DNA of 64,000 nucleotides. Source: Paenibacillus thiaminolyticus. Its GTDB lineage: Bacteria > Bacillota > Bacilli > Paenibacillales > Paenibacillaceae. The position numbers and the translations under genes were made by a program. The notes under the pieces are model-generated. The model was not told where the DNA came from. It searched no databases and saw only the letters and a program-made list of their open reading frames with translations. Shown here piece by piece: positions 7,579-18,227 of this stretch. How positions within the stretch are numbered: the stretch's first letter is position 1; every line of letters begins with the position of its first letter. The stretch is taken from assembly GCF_007066085.1 (NCBI RefSeq), contig NZ_CP041405.1, positions 4,729,001-4,793,000 on the forward strand. The letters are read 5' to 3'.

Positions 7579-9892
7579 CAATACGACCGCCGTATCGGCG
7601 GAACGGGCAGAACAGGAAGCGCGCCGGAAGCGGCAGTCGATGGAGAGCGCCCGCGACAATATGCGCCGGGAGCCGTCTCCGGATCAGATTGCGGCCGAGC
7701 GGCTGTATGCGGGCATGGGCGTCACGGATGACGAGTATACGCTTATCTGCGGACTGCTTGGACGCCGTCCGAACTATACCGAGATCGGCGTGTTCAGTGT
7801 GATGTGGTCGGAGCACTGCGCGTACAAAAATTCGAAGCCGCTCCTGAAGCGCTTCCCGACGACAGGCGAGCGGGTGCTCGTCGGTCCGGGCGAAGGCGCG
7901 GGCATCGTCGATATCGGCGACGGCCAGGCGGTCGTGTTCAAAATCGAAAGCCACAACCATCCGTCCGCCATTGAGCCGTACCAGGGCGCGGCGACGGGCG
8001 TGGGCGGCATTATCCGCGACATTTTCTCGATGGGGGCCCGGCCGGTGGCCTTGCTCAATTCACTGCGCTTCGGCAGCTTGAAGGAGGAGCGGGTCAAATA
8101 TTTGTTCGAGCATGTCGTCGCGGGCATCGCCGGATACGGCAACTGCATCGGCATTCCGACGGTCGGCGGGGAGGTCGTGTTCGACGACAGCTATGCCGGC
8201 AATCCGCTCGTCAATGCGATGTGCGTCGGCTTGATCAATCATGAGGATATACAAAAGGGCGTCGCCAGCGGCGTCGGCAACCCTGTATATTATGTCGGTC
8301 CTCCAACGGGACGCGACGGCATTCATGGCGCGACGTTCGCTTCAGAGGAGTTGACGGCCGAGTCGGAAGCGAAGCGTCCGGCGGTCCAGGTCGGTGATCC
8401 GTTCATGGAAAAGCTGGTGATGGAATCATGTCTGGAGCTGATTCAGTCCGGCATCGTGATCGGGATTCAGGATATGGGCGCGGCGGGATTGACGTGCTCG
8501 AGCGCCGAGATGGCGAGCAAGGCGGGCAACGGGCTGGAGCTCGTGCTCGACGAGGTGCCGCAGCGGGAGACAGGCATGACTCCGTACGAGATGATGCTAT
8601 CCGAATCGCAAGAGCGGATGCTGTTCGTCATCGAGGAGCATAACGAGCCGATCGCGATGGAAATATTCGAGCGCTGGGGCGTCATCTGCCGCAAGGTCGG
8701 GCGCGTGACGGACGACGGCCGCCTGCGCTTGCTGTTCGACGGCGAGGTGATCGCCGATATGCCGGTGCGGGGCCTGGTCGATGAATGCCCGGTCTATCAC
8801 AAGCCGTCGCAGGAGCCGGCGAGCTATGCGGACAATCAGGCGCTGGATACGCCCGGATATCCGGAGGTGACGGACGTCAATGCGGCGCTGCTGCAAGTGC
8901 TGGCCTCTCCGTCTGTCGCCAGCAAAGAATGGGTGTACCGCCAATATGACAGTATGGTGCGGGCCAGCACGGCGGTGACGCCGGGCTCGGACGCGGCAGT
9001 CGTGCTCGTGCGCGGAACGCGCAAGGCGCTCGCGATGACGACGGACTGCAACGGCCGCTATGTGATGCTCGATCCGCTCATGGGCGGACGCATCGCGGTG
9101 TGCGAGGCGGCGCGCAATATCGTATGCTCGGGCGCCGAGCCGCTCGCCATTACCGACAACCTGAATTTCGGCAATCCGGAGAAGCCGGAGAACTTCTGGC
9201 AGATGGAGCAGGCGGTCGAAGGCATGGCGGAAGCGTGCCGTGTGCTGGATACGCCGGTCATCGGCGGCAATGTCAGTCTCTATAACGAAAATGCGCACGG
9301 ATCGATCTACCCGACGCCGGTCGTCGGCATGGTTGGACTCGTGCATGATGCGGATCATATTACGACGCAAGGGTTCAAGCGCGAAGGCGATGCCGTCCTG
9401 CTGTTGGGCCGGACGAAGGCAGAGCTGGGCGGCAGCGAGTTCCAAGCGGTCGTCCATGGGGTGGCGGAAGGCCGTCCGCCGGAGGCCGATCTTGAGACCG
9501 AGCTGCGCCTGCAGCGGACAGTGCTGGCGCTCATTCAGGACGGACTCGTGCAATCGGCGCATGATGTATCGGACGGCGGGCTGGCTGCGGCCTTCGCGGA
9601 ATGCTGCATCAGCGGCGGCATCGGGGCGGCACTGGAGCTGGAAGCGGCTGGTCTGCGGAGCGACATCGCGCTGTTCAGCGAGAGCCAATCGCGCATCCTG
9701 CTCTCGGTTCATCCTGAGCGGGCCGAGGAAGTGAAGGCGCGCTGCGAGGCAGCGGGTGTCCCGGTCGAAGGGCTGGGCCGGGTCGGCGGCGAGCAGATCG
9801 TCATTCGGGTGAACGGCCGTCCGGCTATCGAACTCCCGGTCCGGCAAGCGGAGCGGGTATGGAAGGATGCGATCCCATGTCTTATGCAATGA
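7562..9892 (+). CDS. purL: FGAM synthase synthetase subunit PurL (small form)
   Basis: 776 aa. ATP-dependent amidation of FGAR, working with PurS and PurQ. Two PurM-like halves are visible, with [61 protein letters not shown] and [15 protein letters not shown]. The typical small PurL is about 740 aa. The N-terminus here has about 30 extra charged residues before the conserved [13 protein letters not shown] block. The strong GGAGGGAGAAGC before ATG 7562 still supports this start. Confidence 0.96.
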   Translation: MQSTRNNTTAVSAERAEQEARRKRQSMESARDNMRREPSPDQIAAERLYAGMGVTDDEYTLICGLLGRRPNYTEIGVFSVMWSEHCAYKNSKPLLKRFPTTGERVLVGPGEGAGIVDIGDGQAVVFKIESHNHPSAIEPYQGAATGVGGIIRDIFSMGARPVALLNSLRFGSLKEERVKYLFEHVVAGIAGYGNCIGIPTVGGEVVFDDSYAGNPLVNAMCVGLINHEDIQKGVASGVGNPVYYVGPPTGRDGIHGATFASEELTAESEAKRPAVQVGDPFMEKLVMESCLELIQSGIVIGIQDMGAAGLTCSSAEMASKAGNGLELVLDEVPQRETGMTPYEMMLSESQERMLFVIEEHNEPIAMEIFERWGVICRKVGRVTDDGRLRLLFDGEVIADMPVRGLVDECPVYHKPSQEPASYADNQALDTPGYPEVTDVNAALLQVLASPSVASKEWVYRQYDSMVRASTAVTPGSDAAVVLVRGTRKALAMTTDCNGRYVMLDPLMGGRIAVCEAARNIVCSGAEPLAITDNLNFGNPEKPENFWQMEQAVEGMAEACRVLDTPVIGGNVSLYNENAHGSIYPTPVVGMVGLVHDADHITTQGFKREGDAVLLLGRTKAELGGSEFQAVVHGVAEGRPPEADLETELRLQRTVLALIQDGLVQSAHDVSDGGLAAAFAECCISGGIGAALELEAAGLRSDIALFSESQSRILLSVHPERAEEVKARCEAAGVPVEGLGRVGGEQIVIRVNGRPAIELPVRQAERVWKDAIPCLMQ

Positions 9893-11349
9893 GCGGGGGT
9901 TATTATAACGAGGGCAGCGGCCGGGAAGGCCCGTTCGACCGATTGAAAGAGGAATGCGGCATTTTCGGCGTCTTCGGCTACAAGGACGCGTCTACGCTGA
10001 CGTACTACGGGCTGCACACGCTGCAGCACCGGGGCGAGGAGAGCGCCGGCATCTGCGTATCCGGCGGCGATTCGTTCCGGTACCATCGCGGGATGGGACT
10101 CGTGAAGGAAGTGTTCGACACCGAACGGCTTGGGGAACTGGAAGGCGATCGGGCCATCGGCCATGTCCGCTACTCGACGTCCGGCGACAGCCGGCTGGCG
10201 AACGCCCAGCCGCTGGTCTTCAAGACGCGGGACGGCGAGCTGGCGGTCGCGACGAACGGCAATATCGTCAACGCGCCGCAGATCCGCCACGGGCTGGAGC
10301 AGAAGGGCTCCATCTTCCAGACAACGAGCGATACCGAGGTTATCGCGCATCTGATTGCCCGCTCGGAGCATGACTTCGTGCAGGCCGCGAAGGAAGCGCT
10401 GAAGGATCTGGTCGGGGGCTTCGCCTTCCTGCTGATGACCAATGACCGGCTGCTGGCGGCATCCGATCCGCACGGGCTGCGTCCGATTGTGATGGGCCGC
10501 CTGGGCGACGCTTATGTGTTCGCCTCCGAGACATGCGCCCTGGAGGCAATCGGAGCGGAGCTGGTCCGCCCCTTGGAGCCGGGCGAGCTGGTCGTCGTCG
10601 ATGCGTGGGGCCATCGCTCGGAACGGTTCGCTCCGGGGGCGAAGCGCTCGTTGTGCGCGATGGAATTCATTTATTTCTCGCGTCCGGACAGTCAACTCCA
10701 TGATGTGAATCTGCATACGGCCCGCAAGCATATGGGGATGCAGCTGGCGGAGGAGGCGTTCGTCGAGGCGGATATCGTGACGGGCGTGCCCGATTCCAGC
10801 ATATCGGCGGCGATCGGCTATGCCGAGAAGACGGGAATTCCATATGAAATGGGACTTATCAAAAGCAAATACACCGGCAGAACGTTCATTCAGCCGAGCC
10901 AGGAGCTGCGCGAGCAGGGCGTCAAGATGAAGCTGAGCGCCGTTCGGAGTGTTGTCGAAGGGAAGCGGGTCGTCCTCATTGACGACTCGATCGTACGCGG
11001 CACAACGTCGCGCCGCATCGTCAAGATGCTGCGCGAAGCCGGGGCGCGGGAGGTCCATCTGCGCATCGCATCCCCGCCGTTCCGCCATCCGTGCTTCTAT
11101 GGCATCGACACGCCGACGAGCGAGGATTTGCTCGCTTATCGGCATACGGAAGAGGAGATGCGGAAGCTGATCGGCGCCGACTCGCTCGCTTTCCTGTCGA
11201 AGGACGGGATGATTGAGGCGATAGGCGGCAGCCATGCGGAGAAGCCGAGCGGCGGCTTGTGCCTGGCCTGCTTCGATGATGATTATCCGACCGAGCTGTA
11301 CGGCGCGCGCGCCGCGGCAGGCGCGGAGGCGGCATCCGTCCGCCGGTAA
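9877..11349 (+). CDS. purF: Amidophosphoribosyltransferase PurF
   Basis: 490 aa, first committed enzyme (PRPP plus Gln to phosphoribosylamine). The N-terminal nucleophile Cys is in [10 protein letters not shown] after a propeptide of about 26 residues, longer than the 11 of B. subtilis. The PRPP motif [14 protein letters not shown] is present. Cys residues expected to hold a 4Fe-4S cluster are visible in [22 protein letters not shown] and [11 protein letters not shown], so it is the oxygen-sensitive type. ATG 9877 has GGAAGGA 9 nt upstream; 9859 is an alternative. It overlaps the purL 3' end. Confidence 0.96.
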   Translation: MSYAMSGGYYNEGSGREGPFDRLKEECGIFGVFGYKDASTLTYYGLHTLQHRGEESAGICVSGGDSFRYHRGMGLVKEVFDTERLGELEGDRAIGHVRYSTSGDSRLANAQPLVFKTRDGELAVATNGNIVNAPQIRHGLEQKGSIFQTTSDTEVIAHLIARSEHDFVQAAKEALKDLVGGFAFLLMTNDRLLAASDPHGLRPIVMGRLGDAYVFASETCALEAIGAELVRPLEPGELVVVDAWGHRSERFAPGAKRSLCAMEFIYFSRPDSQLHDVNLHTARKHMGMQLAEEAFVEADIVTGVPDSSISAAIGYAEKTGIPYEMGLIKSKYTGRTFIQPSQELREQGVKMKLSAVRSVVEGKRVVLIDDSIVRGTTSRRIVKMLREAGAREVHLRIASPPFRHPCFYGIDTPTSEDLLAYRHTEEEMRKLIGADSLAFLSKDGMIEAIGGSHAEKPSGGLCLACFDDDYPTELYGARAAAGAEAASVRR

Positions 11350-11710
11350 GGTCTTGAGGCGCAAGCGGCTCATAGAGAAATCGACAGAGACAAGAACACC
11401 AAGGTAGAAAAGGAAAAGGGTAAAAGAAAGAAAAAGGATGACGAAGTGCCAGCGGCCGATCGTGCGGGAATGCTGATCCGGTGACGGCTGCGGCATGCAT
11501 GTTTTGTTCGGTAATGGATCGATGTCAAACGGTACAATGGGATGCTGTTGCAGGGGCATCAGAGGCATCCGAGCATCTGAAGCGGTCAGAAAATGAGTAG
11601 GGAAGCATGCAAGCCAAGCATCGATGGAGTCACTCAAGGCTGCGGAATTTGCAGGAGGAAGACGTCCCGCAGTGGGGCGGGGCGAATCGGAGAGGGGAGA
11701 CGCATACGTT
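11350..11710. other. Intercistronic gap purF-purM
   Basis: 361 nt with no gene. About 11375-11445 is almost all purine on the plus strand. A lone PurBox-like site lies at 11503-11515 with TACAAT (11533-11538) downstream, which could be part of an internal promoter. I see no convincing terminator. Confidence 0.5.
11503..11515 (-). promoter_or_regulatory. Single PurBox-like site before purM
   Basis: TTTGTTCGGTAAT matches the inverted PurBox consensus AWWGTTCGGWWWT at 12 of 13 positions. No partner box at the expected 16-18 nt spacing is recognisable. A single strong box may help PurR wrapping or may be chance. Confidence 0.35.
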
Positions 11711-12751
11711 ATGTCTGAAGCTTATAAGCAAGCCGGGGTCGACATCGCGGCAGGCAACGAAGCTGTGGAGCGGATGAAAAAGCATGTGCAGCGCACATTC
11801 CGGCCGGAGGTGCTGTCGGGTCTGGGAGGATTCGGGGCGCTGTTCGGATTGGATGCGAAAAAGTATGAGGAGCCAGTGCTCGTCTCGGGAACCGATGGCG
11901 TAGGGACGAAGCTGATGCTGGCCTTCGCCGCGGATCGTCATGACACGATTGGCATCGATGCGGTGGCGATGTGCGTCAATGATATTGTCGTGCAGGGGGC
12001 CGAGCCGCTGTTTTTCCTCGATTACTTGGCTTGCGGCCAAGTGGTGCCCGAGCGCATCGAAGCGATCGTCAGCGGCATCGCCGAAGGCTGCCGGACGGCC
12101 GGATGTGCCCTCATCGGCGGCGAGACGGCGGAGATGCCGGGGATGTATGCCCCGGGCGAGTATGATATCGCCGGCTTCAGCGTCGGCATCGTCGAGAAGA
12201 GCCGCCTCATCACGGGCGAGACGATCCGCCCGGGCGATGTGCTGCTCGGCCTCGCCTCCAGCGGCTTCCATAGCAACGGCTATTCGCTCGTCCGGAAGCT
12301 GTTCCTGGAGCAGGCCGGTTATAACCTGGAGGCACGCGTAACGGCGGACGGACGCGCGCTGGTCGATGTGCTGCTCGAGCCGACGCGCATTTATGTGCGC
12401 CCGCTGCTCGAGCTGATGAACCGGGTTACGGTCAAGGGAGCGGCCCATATTACAGGCGGCGGCTTCCTCGAAAATATTCCGCGCATGCTGCCGGAAGGCA
12501 CGGCGGCGCAGATCGATTACGGCACATGGCCGGTGCCGGAAGTATTCCGCCTGAGCCGCGAGATCGGAAGCCTGACCTGGACGGAGCTGTTCACGACGTT
12601 CAATATGGGCATCGGCATGGTCATCGCGGTAAGCGCGGACGAAGCGGCAGCGGCGGAGGCCTGTCTGATGGAACAGGGCGAGGCGGTATACCGCATTGGC
12701 ACGGTGACGGAAGGCGAGCGCCAGGTTCGGATTCCGGAGGTGGGTTGCTGA
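11711..12751 (+). CDS. purM: AIR synthetase PurM
   Basis: 346 aa. ATP-dependent ring closure of FGAM to AIR. The family markers [64 protein letters not shown] and [13 protein letters not shown] are all present. ATG 11711 has GGGGAGA about 10 nt upstream; the frame is open from 11624 but that extension is not family-like. Its TGA overlaps the purN ATG (TGATG), implying coupled translation. Confidence 0.96.
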   Translation: MSEAYKQAGVDIAAGNEAVERMKKHVQRTFRPEVLSGLGGFGALFGLDAKKYEEPVLVSGTDGVGTKLMLAFAADRHDTIGIDAVAMCVNDIVVQGAEPLFFLDYLACGQVVPERIEAIVSGIAEGCRTAGCALIGGETAEMPGMYAPGEYDIAGFSVGIVEKSRLITGETIRPGDVLLGLASSGFHSNGYSLVRKLFLEQAGYNLEARVTADGRALVDVLLEPTRIYVRPLLELMNRVTVKGAAHITGGGFLENIPRMLPEGTAAQIDYGTWPVPEVFRLSREIGSLTWTELFTTFNMGIGMVIAVSADEAAAAEACLMEQGEAVYRIGTVTEGERQVRIPEVGC

Positions 12752-13440
12752 TGCGCACAGGAAATGAAGGGCAGGCGGAGGAGTACGCCGGCACGGGGGC
12801 GCTGCAAAGTGCGCCGTCCGTCTGCACCTCCTCCCTCCCGCGCATCGCGGTGTTCGCTTCCGGCTCGGGCTCGAACTTCCAGGCGCTGGCCGAGGCGTCG
12901 CGGGCGGGGCAGCTCGGCGGAGAGGTCGCGCTGCTCGTGTGCGACAAGCCCGGAGCCCGCGTATTGGAGCGGGCGCGCGAAGCCGGCGTGCCGGCCGCGG
13001 TGTTCGAGCCGAAGCGCTATGAGAGCCGCGGTCATTACGAACGCGACATCCTGCGAACGCTGAGCCGGCATGGCGTACAATGGATCGTGCTCGCCGGATA
13101 TATGCGGCTGGTCACGCCGGTGCTGCTGGAAGCTTATGAATGCCGCATCCTCAATATCCATCCCTCCTTGCTCCCGAGCTTTCCGGGCCTGCACGCGGTA
13201 CGCCAGGCACTGGATTACGGCGTGAAGGTAACGGGAGTGACCGTGCATCTGGTTGATGCCGGGATGGATACCGGACCGATCGTGGCGCAGGAGGCGGTCG
13301 CGATTGGCGAAGACGATACGCTTGGATCGCTGCTCGCCAAGATTCAGGAGGTGGAGCACCGCATCTACCCGCAGGTGGTGCGAAGTCTGCTAGCCGGGTC
13401 CCACGCCAGCCGATGGGCCGGTCAAGAGGACAAAGCATGA
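12751..13440 (+). CDS. purN: GAR transformylase PurN
   Basis: 229 aa. Transfers formyl from 10-formyl-THF to GAR. FASGSGSNFQAL, then LAGYMRLV and the catalytic block NIHPSLLPSFPGLHA (Asn-His), then VTVHLVDAGMDTGPIVAQ with the catalytic Asp. The family is about 190-205 aa; roughly 28 non-conserved residues precede the core here. The ATG is fixed by TGATG overlap with purM and by GGAGGTG 8 nt upstream. Confidence 0.95.
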   Translation: MRTGNEGQAEEYAGTGALQSAPSVCTSSLPRIAVFASGSGSNFQALAEASRAGQLGGEVALLVCDKPGARVLERAREAGVPAAVFEPKRYESRGHYERDILRTLSRHGVQWIVLAGYMRLVTPVLLEAYECRILNIHPSLLPSFPGLHAVRQALDYGVKVTGVTVHLVDAGMDTGPIVAQEAVAIGEDDTLGSLLAKIQEVEHRIYPQVVRSLLAGSHASRWAGQEDKA

Positions 13441-13472
13441 TCCAATTGACTGATGGACCATGTCATTGAGGA

Positions 13473-13504
13473 CAGATGCCTTGCGAAGTGACGGCTTCTG
13501 TTTT
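13473..13504 (+). terminator. Weak terminator-like hairpin after purN
   Basis: CAGA-T-GCC (13473-13480) pairs with GGC-T-TCTG (13493-13500), followed by TTTT. The stem has a central T-T mismatch and a short tail, so it may only partly reduce read-through into purH-purD. Confidence 0.4.
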
Positions 13505-13692
13505 CGGGGAAATGATTTTTTGATGGACAGGAGGATGTTCTCAAGGGGATAGGATGGATTGCAGGGTGCCGCATCTGGACGAGAATTCTTTAACGCATTA
13601 CAATAATAGCAGGAGAAAGTGTTTTTTTGGATATAAAAGAGAATTGCCTGAGGAATAGCAGCCGGTCTACGACAGGCAAACTGCGACAACGT

Positions 13693-13825
13693 GCAATATC
13701 TTGTGAGAACTACAATAGATTGAGAGCATCACAATAGATTGTAAGAACCGCAATAGATTGAGAGCACCGCAATAGATTGAGACCACCACAATAGATTGTA
13801 AGAACCGCAATAGATTGTGACAACA
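13693..13825 (+). repeat. Seven tandem 19-bp repeats upstream of purH
   Basis: Seven back-to-back 19-bp units fill 133 bp exactly. The consensus is about RCAATAGATTGNNANNACC. The first unit is the most diverged; two units are identical (starting 13731 and 13788). The array sits 61 nt before purH inside the operon. It could be a variable-number repeat or an array of protein- or RNA-binding sites. Confidence 0.9.
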
Positions 13826-13886
13826 CGATCGACGGAATATAAGTGATGGCTTGGAAATGGCGACTTGAATTAAGGGAGAGAGCATA

Positions 13887-15434
13887 ATGACGATTCGTAG
13901 AGCGCTAATCAGCGTATCCGATAAGACGGGGATTGTGGAATTCGCCCGCGCCCTGGCGGAAGCCGGCGTGGAGCTTGTGTCGACGGGCGGCACCAAGTCG
14001 CTGCTGGAGCGCGAAGGCGTTCCGGTTATCGGCATTTCGGAGGTGACCGGCTTCCCGGAAATTATGGACGGGCGCGTGAAGACGCTGCACCCGGCTGTGC
14101 ACAGCGGCCTTTTGGCCGTGCGTGGCAACGTGGAGCATACGCGGCAGATGGAAGAGCTCGGTTTGTCCTATATCGATCTGGTGGCGGTCAACCTGTATCC
14201 GTTCCAGGAGACGATTGCGAAGCCTGGCGTAAGCTATGAGGAGGCAATCGAGAATATCGATATCGGCGGGCCGACCATGCTGCGCTCGGCCGCGAAGAAC
14301 CATGCCGATGTGACGGTGGTTGTCGATGCGGCAGATTATGCGGGCGTGCTGGACGAACTCCGCCAGCAAGGGGATACGACGTTGGCGACGCGGAAGCGTC
14401 TGGCGGCGAAGGTATTTCGCCATACGGCGGCTTATGATGCGCTCATTGCCGATTACTTGACGAAGCAGACCGGCGAGGCATGGCCGGAGCGGTTCACCGT
14501 CACCTATGAGATGGCGCAACCGCTTCGCTATGGCGAGAACCCGCATCAGGGGGCGGCATTTTACCGCCAGCCGCTGGCAGGCGCGGGCAGCGTCGCGACG
14601 GCCGAGCAGCTTCACGGTAAGGAACTGTCCTACAACAATATCAACGATGCCAATGCGGCGCTCTCGATCGTGGGTGAATTCGCGGACCCGGCTGTCGTGG
14701 CGGTGAAGCATATGAACCCGTGCGGCGTTGGTATTGGCCGTACAGCGGGGGAAGCCTACCGCAAGGCGTATGAATCGGACCCGACCTCGATCTTCGGCGG
14801 CATCGTAGCGGCAAACCGGCCGATCGATCGCGAGACGGCGGAACTGCTGCATGAGATTTTCCTGGAGATCGTCATCGCTCCCGATTTCAGTCCGGAGGCG
14901 CTCGACATTCTCAAGCAGAAGAAAAATATCCGCTTGCTCCGTACCGGCACGGAGCCTGCGCCGTCGGAACGCAAGGCGGCCCGGCAGTTGACTTCGGTGG
15001 AGGGCGGATTGCTGGTGCAAGATACCGATGTGCATACGCTTGATGCCTCTTCCTTGAAAACGGCGACGGAACGGGAACCTTCGGCGGAGGAATTAGAGCA
15101 GCTGTTGTTCGGCTGGAACGTGGTCAAGCATGTGAAGTCGAATGCGATTGTGCTTGTCAAGGATGGCATGACGGTCGGCATCGGCGCCGGTCAGATGAAC
15201 CGCGTCGGCGCGGCGCGCATCGCGATCGAGCAAGCCGGAGAGAAGGCGCGCGGTGCGGTGCTGGCATCGGATGCGTTTTTCCCGATGGGCGATACGCTGG
15301 AGCTGGCCGCGGCGGCGGGAATTACGGCAGTCATTCAGCCTGGCGGTTCGGTGCGTGACGAAGAGTCTATTGAGGTGGCGAACCGGAATGGCCTGGCGAT
15401 GGTGATGACGGGCGTGCGTCATTTCAAGCACTAA
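13887..15434 (+). CDS. purH: Bifunctional AICAR transformylase/IMP cyclohydrolase PurH
   Basis: 515 aa, the usual size. The N-terminal MGS-like IMP cyclohydrolase half opens [17 protein letters not shown] and carries [18 protein letters not shown]. The C-terminal transformylase half carries KHMNPCGVG, the Lys-His active-site region. It makes FAICAR and then IMP, the pathway end product. ATG 13887 follows AAGGGAGAGAGCATA. It lies downstream of the 19-bp repeat array. Confidence 0.97.
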   Translation: MTIRRALISVSDKTGIVEFARALAEAGVELVSTGGTKSLLEREGVPVIGISEVTGFPEIMDGRVKTLHPAVHSGLLAVRGNVEHTRQMEELGLSYIDLVAVNLYPFQETIAKPGVSYEEAIENIDIGGPTMLRSAAKNHADVTVVVDAADYAGVLDELRQQGDTTLATRKRLAAKVFRHTAAYDALIADYLTKQTGEAWPERFTVTYEMAQPLRYGENPHQGAAFYRQPLAGAGSVATAEQLHGKELSYNNINDANAALSIVGEFADPAVVAVKHMNPCGVGIGRTAGEAYRKAYESDPTSIFGGIVAANRPIDRETAELLHEIFLEIVIAPDFSPEALDILKQKKNIRLLRTGTEPAPSERKAARQLTSVEGGLLVQDTDVHTLDASSLKTATEREPSAEELEQLLFGWNVVKHVKSNAIVLVKDGMTVGIGAGQMNRVGAARIAIEQAGEKARGAVLASDAFFPMGDTLELAAAAGITAVIQPGGSVRDEESIEVANRNGLAMVMTGVRHFKH

Positions 15435-15503
15435 CAGGAAAAGGCGACAGGGCGGTAACGAACCGGCTGAAGCGGAGATAAGAGGAACGGGGGACTTCAT
15501 CAC

Positions 15504-16802
15504 ATGAAAGTATTGATCATCGGCTCAGGCGGGCGCGAGCATGCGCTGGCATGGGCGCTGAAGCAGAGCCCGAAGGTCAGCAAGGTGCTGGTCGCTCCGG
15601 GCAACGCAGGGATGGAGGATGTCGCGGAGACAGCTCCATTTCGGGTGACGGATTATGAAGGCATTGCCAAATATGCCCGCCACCATGACATCGATCTTGT
15701 CGTCGTCGGCCCGGATGATCCGCTGGCAGATGGTATCGTCGATGTGCTGCAGGCACACGGGGTGCGGGTATTCGGTCCGGATCGGAAGGCAGCCGAGATC
15801 GAGGGCAGCAAGGTGTTCATGAAGGATCTGCTGCGCACCTACGGCATTCCGACCGCTGCTTATGCCGCATTCGAGGATGTGGAGGCAGCGAAGCAATATG
15901 TTTGCGGGCAGGCGATGCCGATCGTTATCAAGGCGGATGGTCTCGCCGCCGGTAAAGGCGTCACGATCGTGCAGACCGTCGAAGAAGCGGAGCAGGTCTT
16001 GAATGAGGTAATGATTGAAGGCAAGTTCGGCGCCTCGGGCAGCCGGGTCGTCGTCGAGGAATTCATGCAGGGGCAGGAAATGTCGGTGCTGGCGTTCGTG
16101 GACGGCGAGACGGTGCTGCCCTGCGTGCCTGCCCAGGATCATAAGCCCGCATATGACGGCGACACCGGTCCGAATACAGGCGGAATGGGCACGTACAGCC
16201 CGCTGCCGCAGTTCCCGGAAGAGGTGTTCACGCGGGCGGTGGAGCAGGTGATCAAGCCGACGGTGCGCGCGATGGCGGCGGAAGGCCGCCCGTTCCGCGG
16301 CCTGCTCTTCGCAGGGTTGATGATAACGCCGGAAGGGGAGCCGAAGGTGGTCGAATTCAATGCCCGCTTCGGCGACCCGGAGACGCAGGTGGTGCTGCCC
16401 CGCTTGAAGACCGACCTGTTCGACGTGCTGTGGGCCTGTACCGACGGCTCACTCGATCAGATCGAGCTCGAATGGCACGAAGAAGCCGCCGTATGCGTCA
16501 TCGTCGCCTCGGAAGGCTATCCGGGCAGCTATCGCAAAGGCGATGTCATTACCGGACTGGAGGAAGCGTCGAAGCAGGCGCTCCTCTTCCACGCGGGCAC
16601 GGTTCGCGAGCAGGACGGGACATGGCGGACGATCGGCGGGAGGGTGCTCGGCGTTGTGGGACGCGGCCCGGATCTGACAGCGGCGAAGGCCAATGCGTAT
16701 GAGGCGGTGCGCCAGATTCACTTCGCAGGAATGCACTATCGGACCGACATCGCCGATAAGGCGAACCGCCAGTTAGCCGCCGGTTCCGCAGGCAACCTGT
16801 AA
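15504..16802 (+). CDS. purD: GAR synthetase PurD
   Basis: 432 aa ATP-grasp ligase joining phosphoribosylamine and glycine. The N-terminus MKVLIIGSGGREHALAWAL, the ATP loop IKADGLAAGKGVTI, GPNTGGMGTYSP and NARFGDPETQ are diagnostic. It is the last gene of the purine cluster, 69 nt after purH, and is followed by a perfect 10-bp terminator. Confidence 0.97.
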   Translation: MKVLIIGSGGREHALAWALKQSPKVSKVLVAPGNAGMEDVAETAPFRVTDYEGIAKYARHHDIDLVVVGPDDPLADGIVDVLQAHGVRVFGPDRKAAEIEGSKVFMKDLLRTYGIPTAAYAAFEDVEAAKQYVCGQAMPIVIKADGLAAGKGVTIVQTVEEAEQVLNEVMIEGKFGASGSRVVVEEFMQGQEMSVLAFVDGETVLPCVPAQDHKPAYDGDTGPNTGGMGTYSPLPQFPEEVFTRAVEQVIKPTVRAMAAEGRPFRGLLFAGLMITPEGEPKVVEFNARFGDPETQVVLPRLKTDLFDVLWACTDGSLDQIELEWHEEAAVCVIVASEGYPGSYRKGDVITGLEEASKQALLFHAGTVREQDGTWRTIGGRVLGVVGRGPDLTAAKANAYEAVRQIHFAGMHYRTDIADKANRQLAAGSAGNL

Positions 16803-16876
16803 TCTATCGTGGTTCCGAAATAGAATAACCGAGCCCGGCAGCGTACTTGCATTTTTTCCGGGGATGCACTAGAGAT

Positions 16877-16926
16877 ATCGTGACTCTTGACCACTTAACT
16901 GAGGGTGTGGAGTCACGATTTTTTTA
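16877..16926 (+). terminator. Terminator of the purine operon
   Basis: Perfect 10-bp stem ATCGTGACTC (16877-16886) / GAGTCACGAT (16910-16919) followed by seven or more T. It ends the purine transcript about 120 nt after purD. Confidence 0.9.
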
Positions 16927-17477
16927 TATTTCGAGGGCTGCTAATTTCTCTTATATTCGCTGGCGGTCAGGCATGCAAATAGGTGTGTTTCGGGCTCTTA
17001 TAGGCAATCTCCCCATTACTCAGGAGCTGGCTTTTCTTGGTCGGTGACACCTTATAGGTATGAAATCATTCTAAGCTCGTATTGGAGTTAAACCGCTATC
17101 GAGGAGAACAGGTTATAGAGCTGGTGAAATTGAGGCTGCTTGAAAAGGATGTGGACAAGGACAGGGGAAGGGAGTAATGCCATGTCTTGTACCTGACTAG
17201 AGGGGATACTGAGCAAAGGCAACTGGAGGGGAACGAGCCTGAACGGATGGAAGAACGGAGCAAAGAATATTGGGAGGGTCGCCTGATTAGATGGGATACT
17301 GAAATAAAGGGCGGAGAGCGGTCGTAGTTCTTTACATGAGGGTTGGGGAGTCGCACTTTTTCGATACGGCCTTTCAGATACTGTCACTGTTGTGACAGGC
17401 GAAGAACCTATCTTTGGTTTGTCCAAGTAGTGAAAACCTAAAAGTGAACAGAAAGGGGATGAGCTTAATATGAAAAG

Positions 17478-17495
17478 AAATCGGTATACCGATTT
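17478..17495. other. Perfect 18-bp palindrome
   Basis: AAATCGGTATACCGATTT is self-complementary over all 18 bases. It can be an operator for a dimeric regulator, or a short terminator-like hairpin (stem AAATCGG, loop TATA) since T residues follow. No adjacent gene explains it. Confidence 0.5.
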
Positions 17496-17650
17496 TTGGG
17501 TTTGTGTTTTTCATTGTAGGTGGACGAATATCGTTGTTTCTCTGCTCTGCGCCAAAATAGTTATGTTAGCATGTAGCCGGCATTGCGAATACATATGATA
17601 TGGTTTTCGCCATCAAGTTTTTGCGAATTCGGCTTATGTAAACATATCAT

Positions 17651-17797
17651 TCATGTTGGGCGACCGTGTGTGCTATTTTCCATGCGTAATTCGACTCGCG
17701 ACAGCGATATAATAACTCCACGTGTCAAGAGAACCTCATGTTCAATGTCTAGGCACATGTTATCACTAAGTTGAATGTGCATGATTTTGCGCTTCAT
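17651..17797 (-). CDS. Possible small protein, 48 aa
   Basis: The minus-strand ATG at 17797 is preceded by AGGGGTG with a 6-nt spacer, the only good ribosome binding site in this region. The product starts MKRKIMHIQLSDNMCLDIEH. I recognise no family, and no membrane segment is visible. Its neighbours give no clue. It may be a decayed gene or a chance frame. Confidence 0.3.
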   Translation of the reverse strand: MKRKIMHIQLSDNMCLDIEHEVLLTRGVIISLSRVELRMENSTHGRPT

Positions 17798-18022
17798 AAG
17801 TTCACCCCTATGGCGGATGATCGGGTTATTGGTGATATCAGCGATATGTCGGTACTGAGAAGCGGGTCCTTTGCCTATATTAGACATTCTTTCAGGAATC
17901 ACTCAATCGTTATGGCGTATATGCTTTTTATATTGGGTCTAGGAATGTCTCCGTATATGTAAGTTGAGCCCCCCAATATACCCAGATGATGCAGGCACAC
18001 TGGAGGACTCCTACTCTATTCG

Positions 18023-18223
18023 TTAACGTTTTTTTAGGATATACTTTAATGCCAACCCGATAATGAATAAGAAGGCGAATATTGAACCCAATGGCATATA
18101 GTAGTAGTCAATTGTATTTTTTGTGATTAGGATAGTGAAAAATTTAGAACCAAAGATAACAACACCTGGGATTCCGGCGCAAATCAAAATAGTTCCAAGT
18201 GTTTTCAGCAGTTTGATTTTCAT
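18023..18223 (-). CDS. Small two-pass membrane protein
   Basis: 66 aa from the ATG at 18223 (a TTG at 18235 is in frame). Two hydrophobic segments, TLGTILICAGIPGVVIFG and PLGSIFAFLFIIGLALKYIL, flank a short tyrosine-rich region, with a Lys-rich C-terminus. It looks like the small DUF3955-type proteins of Firmicutes, but that is a resemblance only. No good Shine-Dalgarno precedes the ATG. A 20-codon frame with a perfect AAGGAGG ends 4 nt upstream, so translation may be coupled. AT-rich compared with the purine operon. Confidence 0.55.
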   Translation of the reverse strand: MKIKLLKTLGTILICAGIPGVVIFGSKFFTILITKNTIDYYYMPLGSIFAFLFIIGLALKYILKKR

Positions 18224-18227
18224 TTTT

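Larger units (their letters stand above)
13441..13886. other. Intercistronic gap purN-purH
   Basis: 446 nt with no gene: a weak terminator-like hairpin (13473-13504), an AT-rich stretch with TATAAA near 13631, and then seven 19-bp tandem repeats ending 61 nt before purH. Confidence 0.6.
16927..18022. other. Gene-poor region
   Basis: About 1.1 kb with no confident gene. Frames on both strands give low-complexity translations without ribosome binding sites, except a 48-codon frame at 17651-17797 (minus). It holds a near-identical 20-bp direct repeat (17193-17212 and 17283-17302, 18/20) and an 18-bp perfect palindrome (17478-17495). Confidence 0.5.

Noticed and set aside
13693..13825. CRISPR array
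   Set aside because: The 19-bp units are directly adjacent with no spacers and there are no cas genes, so this is a simple tandem repeat.
17088..17426. 112-aa minus-strand protein after the purine operon
   Set aside because: Ser/Pro/Leu-rich low-complexity translation without a start signal; it reads through purine-rich DNA on the other strand.
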